A stretch of DNA of 46,672 nt from Labyrinthula sp. Ha (Eukaryota; Sar; Bigyra; Labyrinthulida; Labyrinthulaceae), in contig JAALGZ010000098.1 of assembly GCA_015227615.1 (NCBI GenBank), positions 1 through 46,672 of the forward strand, in the 5' to 3' direction. Position numbers and translations under genes: made by a program. The notes beneath the pieces were generated by a model. That model saw only the letters and a list, made by a program, of their open reading frames with translations. It ran no database searches and was not told the DNA's origin. Positions 1-11,136 of this stretch are shown piece by piece (the stretch's first letter is position 1; every line of letters starts with the position of its first letter).

Positions 1-577
1 AAAACAGGTGCAAAAGGGAAAAGATATCCTATTGTCTCTTTACATATCATTTTCTTTTCAATATGCTTTTTCACCTTTTCTTTTGAAGATAAATCAATAT
101 TTGCAGCTGACATACAAATAGGTGTCGATTCACTAAATAATCCGCTACTTTTCATAAATTCTCTACACATAATTCCAGGACTATAAATTAAACACACACG
201 CAAAAACTATACGTTAGATAAGAATCATCAATATCTGAAGTAATATAAACGGACAGAACTTCATATTCTAGTTCAGTTATATTTTGGGCACGAAGAGAAA
301 CTAAAGCACATCTTTCAGCACAAATACTTCCTGCTATCCAACAAGGTTCGTTCTAAAATTCAAGAAGGTGATTGAAAAAATACGTTTGTTCCGTGTATGA
401 AAAGTTTTTCTTTTGTTTCCTTTTTTCTATAGACAACTTAAAGATGAGAAGGAAAAAAGAAGGTGTACTTGTTGCTGTAACTCTTAAGTTGGAATATACA
501 GGTTTTGTTTTGAGCTTATTTCTATATTCTTCTGTTTTTGTAATCCATTGGATATCTTCTTCTGTAGTCTCCAACAT
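1..577 (-). CDS. Cytidine deaminase-like gene, 3' end cut by window edge
   Basis: No long single frame exists here, but splicing tiny introns gives a deaminase-like protein. Exon 213-352 encodes a segment ending AGSICAERCALVSLR, which matches the cytidine deaminase active site (C-A-E-R, with the proton-shuttling Glu and one zinc Cys). A 32-nt intron (181-212, GT..AG) joins it in frame to exon 1-180, which begins YLTPGIMCREFM, the position of the family's P-C-x-x-C-R motif. Only the second Cys of that motif is present; the first is Gly. A 5' exon probably lies within 353-577, where the ATG at 577 opens a frame containing KPVYSNLRVTATS. This resembles the family's PYS-x-F-x-VGA segment, but its exact junction is unclear. 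The family hydrolyses cytidine or deoxycytidine to the uridine form. The missing Cys makes normal zinc binding doubtful, so an inactive or altered paralog is possible. Confidence 0.55.
181..212 (-). other. 32-nt intron
   Basis: On the minus strand this starts GTATAG and ends TTATAG. It contains an in-frame stop, and removing it joins the two deaminase-like exons in phase (SYLT + PGIMC). Confidence 0.6.
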
Positions 578-876
578 TTTTTTCTTCCGGTACTTTCACG
601 TAAGGGTGGTTTGATTGATGATTTCTATGAATATATTCGTTTCGTTTTACTATCGTTATAAACAAAAGGAAATAAGAGCAAATCATGGAAAACAAGTTTC
701 TGATTGAAATTTCTTTAAGGAGAAAAGAAAATTCTTGTTATTGCTTTGATAATTCGAGTAAAAGCTTTATAGAAGGAATTGGAGGAGAAATCAATATGGT
801 AAAAATTGTTTAAAATTTTATTCAAAACAAGACAATAATATCACACACTCTAAAATGTACATGAACAGCCCTAACT
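578..876. other. Intergenic spacer
   Basis: This AT-rich spacer lies between the ATG of the deaminase-like gene and the stop of the MBL gene, which are head-to-tail on the minus strand. It must hold the promoter of the first and the 3' UTR of the second. I see no gene in it. Confidence 0.5.
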
Positions 877-3247
877 CTATACTAAGCTTTCCATCGATTC
901 TCTACTGGTGAGGGAATGAGAACAAGATTTCGATGGTTTACCTTCATATATGAGAGAGCAAATAGGACAGTTATCAAGTCGGTGTTTTGGTTTAGGTACC
1001 TCAAACTTTGTTTCATCAGACAAATCCAACTCAGTGATCTTTTTAAATCCCAAGTTAAACCAAATTTTCCTGCCATCTTTGTAATAATAAGCTGCATCCT
1101 TCTTTATTTTTTCTCTCTTGGTTTTTTTCTTTTTCTTTGCTTTTTTCTCTTCTGGTTTTAATTGATCAACTTTATCTGGACTTATTTCATTTGTAGAACT
1201 TCTCAAGAAAGAAGCATCTTTCAATTCTGTAAATCCAGCCATTCGTAAGCTCAAAACCAAAGCAGATGCGTAACCTCCTTGCTTCCAAACTAATTCCGTA
1301 AAAATCCGGGCAGCAACTGGATCAATGTCTTCTATTAAGGCAAGCACTTTTTCTCTCGAAACCCAATTCTTGGATAACTTATCAAGGTTAAACTTGACCT
1401 TATCTGAAAACAAAGCTTTCTTTTGCATTTCATTTCTTATCTGAATAAGGCTTGGCTTATCTTGGTCTTTGTTTCGCAAAGAGGATCTCATCATGTACGT
1501 AGCCATGGGTTCAGTTGCAATAGCATGAAGGTGTTTCAAGATTTTCTGGTTCAAAGAAACCTGAAGCATCATTTTCTCCTTACCTGTCAAATCTTTTCCT
1601 ATATTTTTCAACTTCTTTTTTTCAATCCAAGCTTTAGCTGCGGTAAGAATAGGATTGGTATACGTCGCTTCAGTTTTGTTGTGTTTGTTTTCATCAGTTT
1701 TCTTTGGACTTTTAACTGATTCTGTTGGTTTAGCGCTCAATTCTGATTTCAACATAATCATAAATGGATTCAGATTAGATTCACTTCCATTTCTCAACCT
1801 ATATCCAGGAACGTCTGTTAATTTTAGTTGTTTCATGTTTGCTTCCTGTTTGGTTACGGAGCTATTTATTGGTTGTTGTACAAGATCATCAAAACGATTC
1901 TTTAGTAATGCTAGTACATAGAGGAATCTTGCAAGTTTCTCTTGATGCTTCCTTACTTCTATAAAGGTATTGTTCACTAACTTTTGACTTCGTAAAGATA
2001 CAGGAACATTAGGTAAGGAGTCGGATGAAGAATTTCGTTTATGAGTAGCCAAATATAATTCACAAGCAGCAGTGAAATAATTCTCAGGACCAACTTTTGC
2101 CAAACTCTTTAAATTGCCTTGAAGAGCCATACTTGAATATTCATGTCCTGGAAAGAATAACCTAAATGTAACCAAAAAGCTTAAAGTACGCATCTTTGGA
2201 GCTGATGGATATAATCTTTGCAAAATTAGTTACCATCATTTCAGGCTTCCCTTCAAAATGAGCACCACAGTTTCCATGAAACAAAGTATCTCCAGTGAAT
2301 AAATAATCTTTTCCTTGATCATCACGTATTTTATATACCACACTTCCTTTTGTGTGACATGGCATATGATACACATCTATATCAACTTGCAAATCTTTCA
2401 CAGTTATTAAATCATCACCAAATAACACGTTTGTACATCCAGGAACTTCATCGTAAACATGACCAAATATTTTAACTTCTCCGTTGCAAAGTTTCTGCAT
2501 TGGTATATTTCCAGCAGTATGATCCCAGTGCTTATGTGTACTTAGGATCCCTTTCAGTTGAATGGTATCCTTTTTTCCATATATTTTCTTTGAAATTTGT
2601 CTAATTGCGAATCTTGTTGCTCTTGCATCAGCACAATCTACAACTACACAAACTTTTGTGTCGTGATTGAGTATTAAATAGCAATAATTATCAGCCAAAA
2701 GCGGGATATAATATATAAAAAACAACTTTCCATTGAACAAAAACTCGGATCTAACGTCAAGAAAGCGTGAATGAAAATATTCTTCTTTAGATGAGAATCG
2801 ACTGAAGAACGTTTGAAACCCAATATGAAAATGCTTTGCTATTGGAAGCGGATATCCATGAGTGACAAGTGTGCTAAAATTATACTTAAGAAGAGTTTGA
2901 AGTATTGTTGTAAAAATTTTTGAGATGAAGAGCAAAGTACCTAGGATTAAACCAAAGACTGCAATGAATAATACAACTGCAAAGGTTCGCATTAACCCAA
3001 CTTCTTTCCTTGACCAGAGAGATGAAAAAAATGAGCAGAGCTGAACGGGTAAGCAGCTAACTTTTTCCAGCATAGATTTTGGTCGCTTCTTCTTAGGGGG
3101 AAGGAACATATTTTCAAAGTAACCCGTGTCAAAAAGCTGGGAGAATGAATTCACATCAACTGGAATCGTAACCTCGGGTTGTTTACCATTCACCAAGTTC
3201 TTTTTGTCTTCGGAACAGTTTTGAGTTATGCTTTCTGGTCTATTCAT
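877..3247 (-). CDS. Metallo-beta-lactamase-fold hydrolase (PNKD/glyoxalase II type) with long C-terminal extension
   Basis: There are two exons, 3247-2190 and 2161-877, separated by a 28-nt intron; together they encode 780 aa. The frame is open a little further upstream, but the first ATG is at 3247. A hydrophobic segment at about residues 88-108 suggests a membrane anchor. The MBL domain carries THKHWDH at about 237-243 (H-x-H-x-D-H), CHTKGS with His near 298, FTGDTLFHGNCGAHFEG with Asp near 320, and, after the splice, FFPGHEY with His near 359. These are the metal ligands of glyoxalase II-like enzymes, which hydrolyse glutathione thioesters. The segment after PGHEY follows the PNKD/HAGH C-terminus. 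Residues from about 450 to 780 are extra: a Lys-rich region, an uninterrupted helical-looking stretch, a poly-Lys run, and a final CPIC..CSH cluster that could bind zinc. I do not recognise this extension. A faint likeness to ribosomal protein L17 (ELVWKQGGYASALVLSLR) is too weak to use. Confidence 0.85.
2162..2189 (-). other. 28-nt intron in the MBL gene
   Basis: On the minus strand this starts GTACTT and ends ACATTTAG. Unspliced, the first frame ends in TAG here. Removing exactly 28 nt gives SSKDA + LFFPGHEY, restoring the family's conserved His motif in frame. Confidence 0.8.
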
Positions 3248-3690
3248 CTTTTTTGGGTTTGTCAACTCTTTCCTTTTGCCTTTATTAAACAACTAACTTT
3301 CACACTATCAAAGACAATTTTTGATTGGCTGGATATATGAAAAGTACCAATGAAAATATGTAAGTGAATATCACAAATTGCCCAAAATTTCAATTCTTAC
3401 ACTCAAAAGCAAAATATAATCTCGATGTACATTAAGCTAACTCAGTGTTCTTCTTTTAACAGGAGAAGAAGGTTCATTGGTTCCATATAAGTTACTAAGG
3501 AATAAAAACCCTTTAGAAAAATAGAAAACGAAATAGTTTTAGTTTCTATGATAATAGGAGGAAATATATTTCAATTAGAAGAATAGTATAAAGGAAGATT
3601 AGAATGAAGTTTATTGATTCTAATAGTGAAGGTAGATTTAGCTATGGGAGGGGGGTAAAATTTAAAATTGAGATAGTAGACTTTATCTTG
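3248..3690. other. Upstream region of the MBL gene
   Basis: This is an AT-rich, gene-free interval between the MBL start codon and the LTR fossil. It should contain the MBL promoter on the minus strand. I recognise no specific site. Confidence 0.4.
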
Positions 3691-3930
3691 CTCAGTCAAA
3701 GAGCTTATTGCTGTATTTGAGTAGCAATGAGTTAGATTAATGAGGGGATATTTGGATATGCAGAGCTTACATATAGTTTTCTTTGGTTACCTTAATGTTC
3801 TATTTTTCAAAACAAAAGGAAAACGTATTCTCTCTTAAGAATCAAGTATTTCAAAAATTAAATGTTGGGATAACCTATTAAAGCTACAATACAAAAACTT
3901 TTAAAGTATAAACAAACTATATCCAATGAA
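3690..3930 (+). repeat. Left LTR of the fossil element (approximate)
   Basis: This direct repeat partner of about 8240-8440 shares a run of landmarks over about 175-240 bp. Both boundaries are approximate because the copies have diverged strongly. Confidence 0.6.
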
Positions 3931-6900
3931 CAAGAGAACCAGGATATCACACAAGAAGAAGACAATTTCTCTAGCCTTAGCGAATTCTCCTACAACAGTA
4001 CTCTCCTTCAAAGGATTAACGACTTATCCAGTACAGTAACAAACCTTGCACACTTAATGAGAAACACAGTTCCTTCAACCCTCCAACAGACATGTTGTTC
4101 ATCAGCTGAAACAACTCTTCAAGTAACATCTTCTCATTGCCTAGCAGCAAACCCACTTCCACCTTGCGAAGCTACGATGCTAGAGCCTTCTCCTCCTGTG
4201 TTACCTCATCCTGGAGGATACAAACACGTTGCAATGAAGAGCCTGCCCAAAAAGACAACCGAGAAGGAACCCGTATCTGGGAACGTAGGATCTGAACTCT
4301 TGTATTGTGCAACAGAGACTAAAAGCACTGTTCAAAAGCATTCTAGTGATAGCACATTTCTTCAATTGAAGAACACCATTCCTAGGGATACCTTGTATTA
4401 ACTGGATCACCAATCCAACATCAACCTCGAGCATTTTATCAAGAAACTACAAGTTCGTTAAGGCCCGCAGAGAAGCTAAAAGCAGAAGAGAACAGAGCCA
4501 ATATATCCAAGGTCGATAACTTGATAGTTAGGGTTAAAGTAGTGGCAGATATTGCTCAAGTAGTGGACATGTTTAACAACAGGTGTATCTATGTAGAGCC
4601 TAAACTTAACAGAGGATTTTACTCTGGAGACTATATTTCCACCCATGTTCTACATCAATTATAGAATAAGAAGGAACTCTTGAGTCGTTTCCAAAAGGTC
4701 TGAAAGTCTTGGACACGTAATAGGGATCCTGAGTTATGGGGCGTAAGGAGAACAAGGCCTTTGCCAGCGGAAGCAGAGAACGAATACCTTTATCTCTACA
4801 GCTACAAATTTCTTTTAAAACTAGGACAGTCACTTTGCCAGCAGTATTGGGAGGAAAGACGAGAAAAAGGGGCAATTGTGGTCTTAGACATGAGTTCGTT
4901 CTGGCAACATGCTGCAGATGCGATAATATGATAAAGAGAGATGAAAGGGACCGATTTTCTGCTATTGTGTGGAATGCCCGACCTATATAGAGTACGCAGG
5001 CGTACATATATGAAAATGATACAGAGATGTAAGCCAAAACTTTGTAAAGACACAGTGTCCGAGCACTACGCGAGTAAAGGCAGCAAGGGGAAAAGAGAAA
5101 TACCGAAGGGCCCAGAATTAAAATGAAAGGACAATAGCAAGTATCAAAGGAGACTAGATCACTGGACTAACCACCACGAGGTGGGAGACTCTAAGTTTTT
5201 TGGACACTATATTAGAGGGATTAGGGTTCTCTACAGTGATAGACACTACGACGGAAGTATCTGTTAATACCACAGGTTTGTTTGAAGGGATAAAACGGGT
5301 AACAAAAAGAATCCTACACCTATTGGAGAATGTAACTTCCCTAAATGCGATAGAGATGGATGTGGAAGAGAAAATAGAACTCGAAAATTAGGTTGGTGGG
5401 AAGATTTTGTTTTCGGAAATGGTGATAATTAAGGATATCATTTCATCTATTGTTCTGGGTTTAGATATATTGGGTACAGCACTCCTCGATCTAAAAGAGA
5501 ACAAATTAAGTTTCAAGGAACATTGTATAACGCTGACTAACTACAATACCACCGTAAATTTACGGATAAAACGGTACGATAAATTTGTTTTAATAGTAAT
5601 AAAGAAGGAATATATAGGAGATATGGAAATAGGGCAAGATGAAAACGCAAATTTACTAAGCAGCTAGCAAAGAAAATAGAAGATATAGAAAAAAGAAAAT
5701 TAAGAACTAGAACATTCAGAAAGAAATAAAAAATATAAATAACGAATCTATAAAAACAATGAAAATAATGAAAAAGCATCCCATATTATTTTTCAAGACA
5801 TTTGATACCGATATCTTAAAAGCTGAACTAGATAAGCTCGTATTCAAAGGGACAATACAATTGAAACAACAAAAATCATGAGGTATAGGCCTCTAAGCTA
5901 CCAAGAAAAAGAAGTAATTAAGGAGCAAATCAAAGAAACTCTAGACAAGAAACCATAAAACCATCCTCTTCAACATGGAAGTTAACTATATACTCAGTTA
6001 AAACCAGATACAAGAAACAAAGATACATGGTGCAAAAAAAAACAGAGAATAGTACCCCATTGCTTGAGCCAAATAATTTAACCAACAAAAGGGTACAGCC
6101 ACTTCCGTTAGGAAACGAAGTAAACCTAGTACCGACGGAAGCGGAAATATCTACTACACTCGACCTGAGAGAATCATTTCCATTCTCCATTAGATAAAGA
6201 ATTCAGAACTTTCACTGCATTCATCGCATCTTACCACGTATTATACCAATATATAACTTTGGCTATAGATTGCAATATCGACATGAGCATACTAAAATCA
6301 TTCTCAGTGAACTTCCTGAATAAAAAATATATGAAAAGCATAATTGTATGCACAGAGCACATGCTTGTGCTTAAGAAGGGAATGAAATAACTCACCAAAA
6401 GCAATTCAACGTAATTATCAATACATTAAAAGAGGACTTTGCGAAAAAAAATAGAGGTTACCCAAAAGACGGTTAGGCGCTGATGCCGGGTAGTAACTCC
6501 AGAATCACAGAGATATTCCCGATTCCTTTAAGACGTCAAAAACAGCAAAAAAATGGAAGTAGAAGAAGGAATTGTATTCTTTTCTCGTTTTATGCAGCTG
6601 GCAATGCAAGTTTATTCTTCCTATATCAAAAAGGTTAAGACCCTAACAGCTTGCTAAAAAGTAAATGTTCAGAACAACCGGGAGAAAAAAAGTAGGAATC
6701 TTTCTGATATAAAAATCAGCTCTCAGAAACTCCTATCTTGATACATCTAAGCTTCAAACTCCCGCTTTTTGTGTACTCCAATGCATCGAAGTGTTGTTTG
6801 GGCTGTATGTTGGCTAAGGAGGTAGATACTATAGAAAAAGAATCGGGTATCTTCCCAGAAAATTGAAACGAATAAGAGATCGATAATGGTATCCTCGAAA

Positions 6901-8239
6901 AAGGATTTATTGGGTTAATAAAAATCCTAGATCTTTTTGGTCCTATTTTTTTGGGGTTTAACACGCCAACTAGAATAGATCGGAGAAACCTAAATGACTC
7001 ACAAGGGCGGACCATCTGAACCAATTCAGTACATATGCACCAAGACTAGTACGGTATGATATAAAGAAAATATTTTACCTGGAAGAAAGAACGTGTTCAA
7101 CTACAACTTTCTGTATATTTACTATTTACGAGGAACTCAGTTTAGGAAAGGTTGAAGAAAGATCCTTTCTACAAATAGCTTCTCCACAATAAAGACAAGC
7201 CAAAATTTGTACTAGGAAAGATTAAATACAAAACTTTGAACTGCAGGGTGCAGATGGTACCCAATAGTGCAAAGCAGCAACAGTTGTGGCCCTCCCAGAA
7301 GCAGGGAATATATTAAACCATATTCATTGTGGTAGAGTGGAGAAAACCCTTCTGGATATAAGCAGAACATCTAAAATTGTGCAACTGCAATATTTCTGGC
7401 CAGGATGGAGGGAGATGATAGCAAAATTTGTTTCAAAGGGAAGGTGTGCAGAAAAAATAAAATATTCAGAAGCCGAGCAAATAAGTTAAAAAATTAGATC
7501 ATCCCGAGAAAAAATTGCAGTTTATATCCATCGATACTTGGGGAACTAACATCATGAAAGCAAGAAGAGGTTATAAGAGCTTACTAACAATAGTTGATAA
7601 CTTCAGCGAATTGTTCTGGTTCCTCCTTCTGAATTTGAACCTAGCCTTTTAGTTAGTTGACGCGCTAAGGAATGGATGGTTCCTAATTTTTAGTTACCCG
7701 CAACATATCAATGCAAGTGAAGCTTATTGTGTCAGGTTAATAACAAGGCACGCGGAAGAAAATGGCCGAAACCTAACATACAGCTACATATGTGCCCGGT
7801 GTCAAAGTGGAAGAGTTTAGAGAGTTCATCGTTGCCTGAGGTTATAATTAAAAATCTATGTGGACGTGGGAGATGGAAACTAGCTGAGAACCCTGGAATA
7901 CATCGCATTTAAGCTAAACAGTACAAAGAACAACATTATAACCTCTCTAGAATGGGCAGTTTGTGATGTCGATATCTGGTTTTGAGCGGTTGGTGGTATG
8001 AAATTAAAACAGCAAGAAAAAGGGAGTTCAGATGAAGTACAGATATATTAACGAGATGAAAAGTTGTTCGTGAACCTGAGGATGGGAAGAAAATGGGAAC
8101 ATAAGGCAAAGGAAGGAAAGGTTTTGAAGAAGGTCGACAATAACTGTATGATGATAGAAGTGGAGGATGGAATTAAGGACGTTGACACAAAATCATAAAA
8201 AAGCATCGACTCGGGTGAGTCGAATTGGGCGCCAAAGAT

Positions 8240-8440
8240 GTTATATATAAGAAGCTATCAGTTATATTTATGAGGGAATACTTGGCTCTATAGGGCTTAC
8301 ATAAAAGTTTTTGGTTTGTTACCATAGTTTTCTAATTTTCAAAAAAAAAGAAAACATAGTTTAACTCAACTACCAATTAATTTAAGAGTTAAGTATTAAG
8401 ATAAACTGTTATAGCTACAAAAAAAACACTTATACCTCAT
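8240..8440 (+). repeat. Right LTR of the fossil element (approximate)
   Basis: This is the direct repeat partner of the left LTR. GTCGAATTGGGCGCCAAAG lies just before it, a GC-rich island unlike the surroundings that may mark the 3' end of the element's internal region. Confidence 0.6.
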
Positions 8441-9119
8441 CTTCCTTTTTCTTAATTGAAATTCTTTGCTTCCCTTACGTTAATTATGACCCATGCTTTC
8501 TAAGAATGGCTTGAAGCAATCCTGTGTTTTGGATCCCCATGTTTGATTTCTCGGCAACCTTTCTTTGGCTTCTGAGTATCAGTGTTCTACATTAATGTTG
8601 GGATTTAGGCTTCAATAATTAATTTACAAGGAAACTGTTCTAGTAAAAATAATATTAGCCTCAGTAAGCTAGCAATCATTTATTAATCTATCCATGCTTG
8701 AGGAATATGGGATGACACTATTGCAGAGCTAGCATTGCAAAGGATGAAAATGGATAATTTAAGAAAAAACTATCGAAGCCCGAATCTTTTATTGAATGCT
8801 TCGTTTTATTTTTAGATGAAAATTATATGACAATAAGAGATAAAGGTCAGATTTTTTATAGTCAAGCTGAGATGATAGGTAATGCATCTAGGGTTAAATG
8901 AAATTATCCTAGAATGACTTATTTTAAGGCAGAGATTGCACCCAAAGAAAGATAATGTTTGTATTTCAATTCTTTTGAAAACAATACAGATACTAGACAA
9001 AAGGAATATAGAAAAGTTCCGAAGAAGATTCAAAACATGTATTTCAAACTGTTCATTTTTTGAAAGCTCACTTGACGCTGGTATATTTATTTCAATCAAG
9101 GATCTTTGAAGCTATTCCA
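8441..9119. other. Gene-free stretch
   Basis: This is AT-rich sequence with only short open frames and no family signature on either strand. A 95-codon minus-strand frame at 8812-9099 shows no recognisable domain. Confidence 0.4.
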
Positions 9120-9290
9120 GATAGAAAAGAGTTTGCACACGGTGATCTAGGTAAATGTGTTTGTAGAGAAAAAGCAAGAGACACAAATAAGGGAAAATAT
9201 CACTAGACTGTGAAGAACCGGGGTTTGAACACAGATTAAATGAGGATAGGAAACCCATTGCACCATGAAGAGATAGAGAAAACGACATTA
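9120..9290 (-). repeat. Possible tRNA-derived SINE or tRNA-like relic
   Basis: On the minus strand TGGTGCAATGGGT (plus 9252-9264) resembles a pol III A box. About 20 bp further on, TGTTCAAACCC (plus 9221-9231) resembles a B box (GGTTCRANNCC). The spacing is typical of tRNA promoters. No complete cloverleaf is visible, so a decayed tRNA or the head of a SINE is more likely than a working tRNA gene. Ends are guesses. Confidence 0.3.
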
Positions 9291-9749
9291 AGGCTATGAT
9301 TTTAGTATTTCAATATATTTAAATAATTCTTCTTTTAATTGGTCACAACATCCCAATTGGATTCCATTTACTCATTTAGGCGGGTAATTTTAAATAAACC
9401 TTAAATCACTTGTATTGCAGTGTAATTTGTTAGGATATCTATTCAGGTCTAGCCAGAAATATCATAATAAAATTAAATACCGAATGTGACATCCTTAATA
9501 TAGAAATATCTGAACGGTGAGGTCAATAAACATAGAAAACAAATGAAAGGTAAAATGTAAATAGTCTAAGAGCAGCTATTATCCATCTAGTATAAAGTAA
9601 CAGAAAAACAACTTCGAAGAATCTGTAATAGAATTATTGTCCGCTCTATCAAGTTCATTGTCTAACAGCAGTTTAGCTTATCAAACCTTTAAGAATTTGT
9701 TTTCAGGTAATAGGTTCGTACTATACAGATACAATGATAAATAGATCCA
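9291..9749. other. Gene-free stretch downstream of the 9.75 kb family gene
   Basis: AT-rich. It should contain the 3' UTR of the minus-strand gene beginning at 10730. Nothing else is recognised. Confidence 0.35.
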
Positions 9750-10730
9750 TTAAGAAACAAACAGACGTGCAAATTTCTTAAAGAATTTTTTATTTGAAGC
9801 TTTTACTAAAACAGTGTTATTTCTTTGAAAACTAAAATTGCTCTTTGCAACCTTAAAGCAGCTATATCTCTTCAAGAAGTCAACTCTCCAGAGTAACGCA
9901 TTGTACAATAAAGAAACACATTTATTATTTTCAGTTTTGCCATTTATTTCAAGTAGTATCTTAGTTTCAAGATTTTCTATTAGTTTAGCTAAGAGTAAAA
10001 CTTCAACTGGAGAATAAGAATTTCGACATCCCAGTGAAAGACTTTCTAATGAACTCATCATTGCTCCATTAGAAAAATAGCTTAGTATAACTACGAGTGA
10101 AATACCCCTTGTTTCTTCTGCCATTAATGTAAGTTCTCTAAGATTTGGAAATATATCGACACTTAGTTTGAATTTTAGCAAAGGTGGAAAAAGGGGGCTT
10201 ACAACAGTTTCCAAGTTATTCAACCACTGCCCATTTTTTCTAGCGTACTTTAACAAAGCGCAATCCAGTGATTTTGTTTCTAATTTAAGAAATGCGATTT
10301 TTTCTATTGCTTCTCTTTCAGAAAGAGTTTCAAAAAATACTTTTGCACTTAAGTGTGAATGATCCTGTTCAAGAGAAACTTCTTGTATTCTTCTTGGAGC
10401 AACTATTATCGGGGCAACTATAAGCATAAAAAAACTATCATCTATTAAGTCGTAGTTATTCAGTTGTACTCTTGGAACATCAAGATTTGACACTAAGCTA
10501 AGGATATAATTAAGATCCTCGGGATGGAATGGAGAAAGAAATGTAGCGTAAATATTGCAGGTCTTGATATGTTTGAAAACATTAGGTATTATATCTGATT
10601 TTTCATATAAAATATATTGGGAATCATTTCTGAATCCAAAATCAGCTTCCCCTTTTGAACTAACGTTTAGACTATACCCCGTGTATAGGTGTCTGAACTT
10701 AAGCCAAACTGCTTGCGCCGAGTTCAGCAT
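9750..10730 (-). CDS. Intronless LRR-like family protein, member 1 (326 aa)
   Basis: A single uninterrupted frame runs from the ATG at 10730 to TAA. It has no signal peptide, membrane segment or known catalytic motif and very few Cys, so it is probably intracellular. The sequence alternates short hydrophobic strands with amphipathic helices spaced like degenerate leucine-rich repeats, for example FPNLRELTLMAEE and SSLESLSLGCRN. It is clearly homologous to the gene at 40258-41253: both have LFPPLLKFK, IFPxL, LLxNxxLWxxxFLK and a basic tail ending KFFKK. It also shares APxRI, HSxL and FExLS with the gene at 38957-39943. A 15-bp element also found upstream of the 40.3 kb copy lies 150 bp before the ATG. 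The function is unknown. An F-box/LRR-type adaptor or innate recognition protein is possible, but no F-box is visible. Confidence 0.75.
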   Translation of the reverse strand: MLNSAQAVWLKFRHLYTGYSLNVSSKGEADFGFRNDSQYILYEKSDIIPNVFKHIKTCNIYATFLSPFHPEDLNYILSLVSNLDVPRVQLNNYDLIDDSFFMLIVAPIIVAPRRIQEVSLEQDHSHLSAKVFFETLSEREAIEKIAFLKLETKSLDCALLKYARKNGQWLNNLETVVSPLFPPLLKFKLSVDIFPNLRELTLMAEETRGISLVVILSYFSNGAMMSSLESLSLGCRNSYSPVEVLLLAKLIENLETKILLEINGKTENNKCVSLLYNALLWRVDFLKRYSCFKVAKSNFSFQRNNTVLVKASNKKFFKKFARLFVS

Positions 10731-10879
10731 TTGAAAAGAAAAACCTTATAAATAAAAAAAGAAAATGAATAATACTTTATTTTTATGAACAACTGGGATG
10801 CGATGGGATTCGTTGTGATCAAGTTCTTAAGTTAACGAACTGCAAGGGAGTTTTATGTTCTTTCCGTTCGTTATCTTGT

Positions 10880-10894
10880 GGTAATGTAATATTG
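10880..10894 (-). promoter_or_regulatory. Shared upstream element, copy 1
   Basis: On the minus strand this reads CAATATTACATTACC, 150 bp before the ATG of member 1. It is identical over 15 bp to the site before the gene at 40258-41253. The flanks also agree: CAACT about 10 bp before it and an ATxACxAAC pattern just after. Such conservation beside diverged coding regions suggests a promoter or transcription-factor site. Confidence 0.45.
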
Positions 10895-11136
10895 AAATTC
10901 TAGTTGAATCTTATTTAACCCATATTTTGCACTGTCTTCACACCAGGATTTAAACGAAGTTCATTAGACTCAAGCTTACCTAAAAATAAGCTATATTATG
11001 TTTTTAGATACTAACTATTTCAATTTATTTTTTTTAAGTATTTTTTCCCTTGATCTTAAGGTGAAATGCTGGAATCATTCCCAACCACAACTTATGGTGA
11101 TTTGGAAAAACCAGTGGATATGATTTAAAATTTTAT
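10895..11136. other. Gene-free stretch
   Basis: AT-rich sequence between the upstream element of member 1 and a weak minus-strand coding candidate. Nothing is recognised. Confidence 0.3.

Larger units (their letters stand above)
3690..8440 (+). mobile_element. Fossil LTR retrotransposon (Ty3/gypsy-like), broken
   Basis: Two related AT-rich direct repeats bound this stretch: one at about 3690-3930, the other at about 8240-8440. Shared landmarks in order are a TGAGGG(A/G)ATA start, a GGGCTTACATA-like stretch, TTACC.TA, an A-rich run and AAGCTACAA/ATAGCTACAA. By eye they agree at roughly two thirds of positions, so the insertion is old. Between them, in element order, lie gag-like sequence (about 4000-4700), a protease-like segment (about 5200-5600), degraded reverse-transcriptase/RNase H sequence (about 5900-7000), and an integrase zinc-binding segment followed by the start of the core (about 7290-7650). 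The copy carries many disabling changes throughout and cannot be active. The Ty3/gypsy assignment is inferred from the integrase layout. Confidence 0.7.

Noticed and set aside
877-2161. Calling the C-terminal extension of the MBL protein a ribosomal L17 domain
   Set aside because: Only one short GGY-containing segment is similar, and the rest does not follow the family.
3248-3292. Fifteen extra N-terminal codons for the MBL protein
   Set aside because: They would need initiation at TTG. The first ATG is at 3247.
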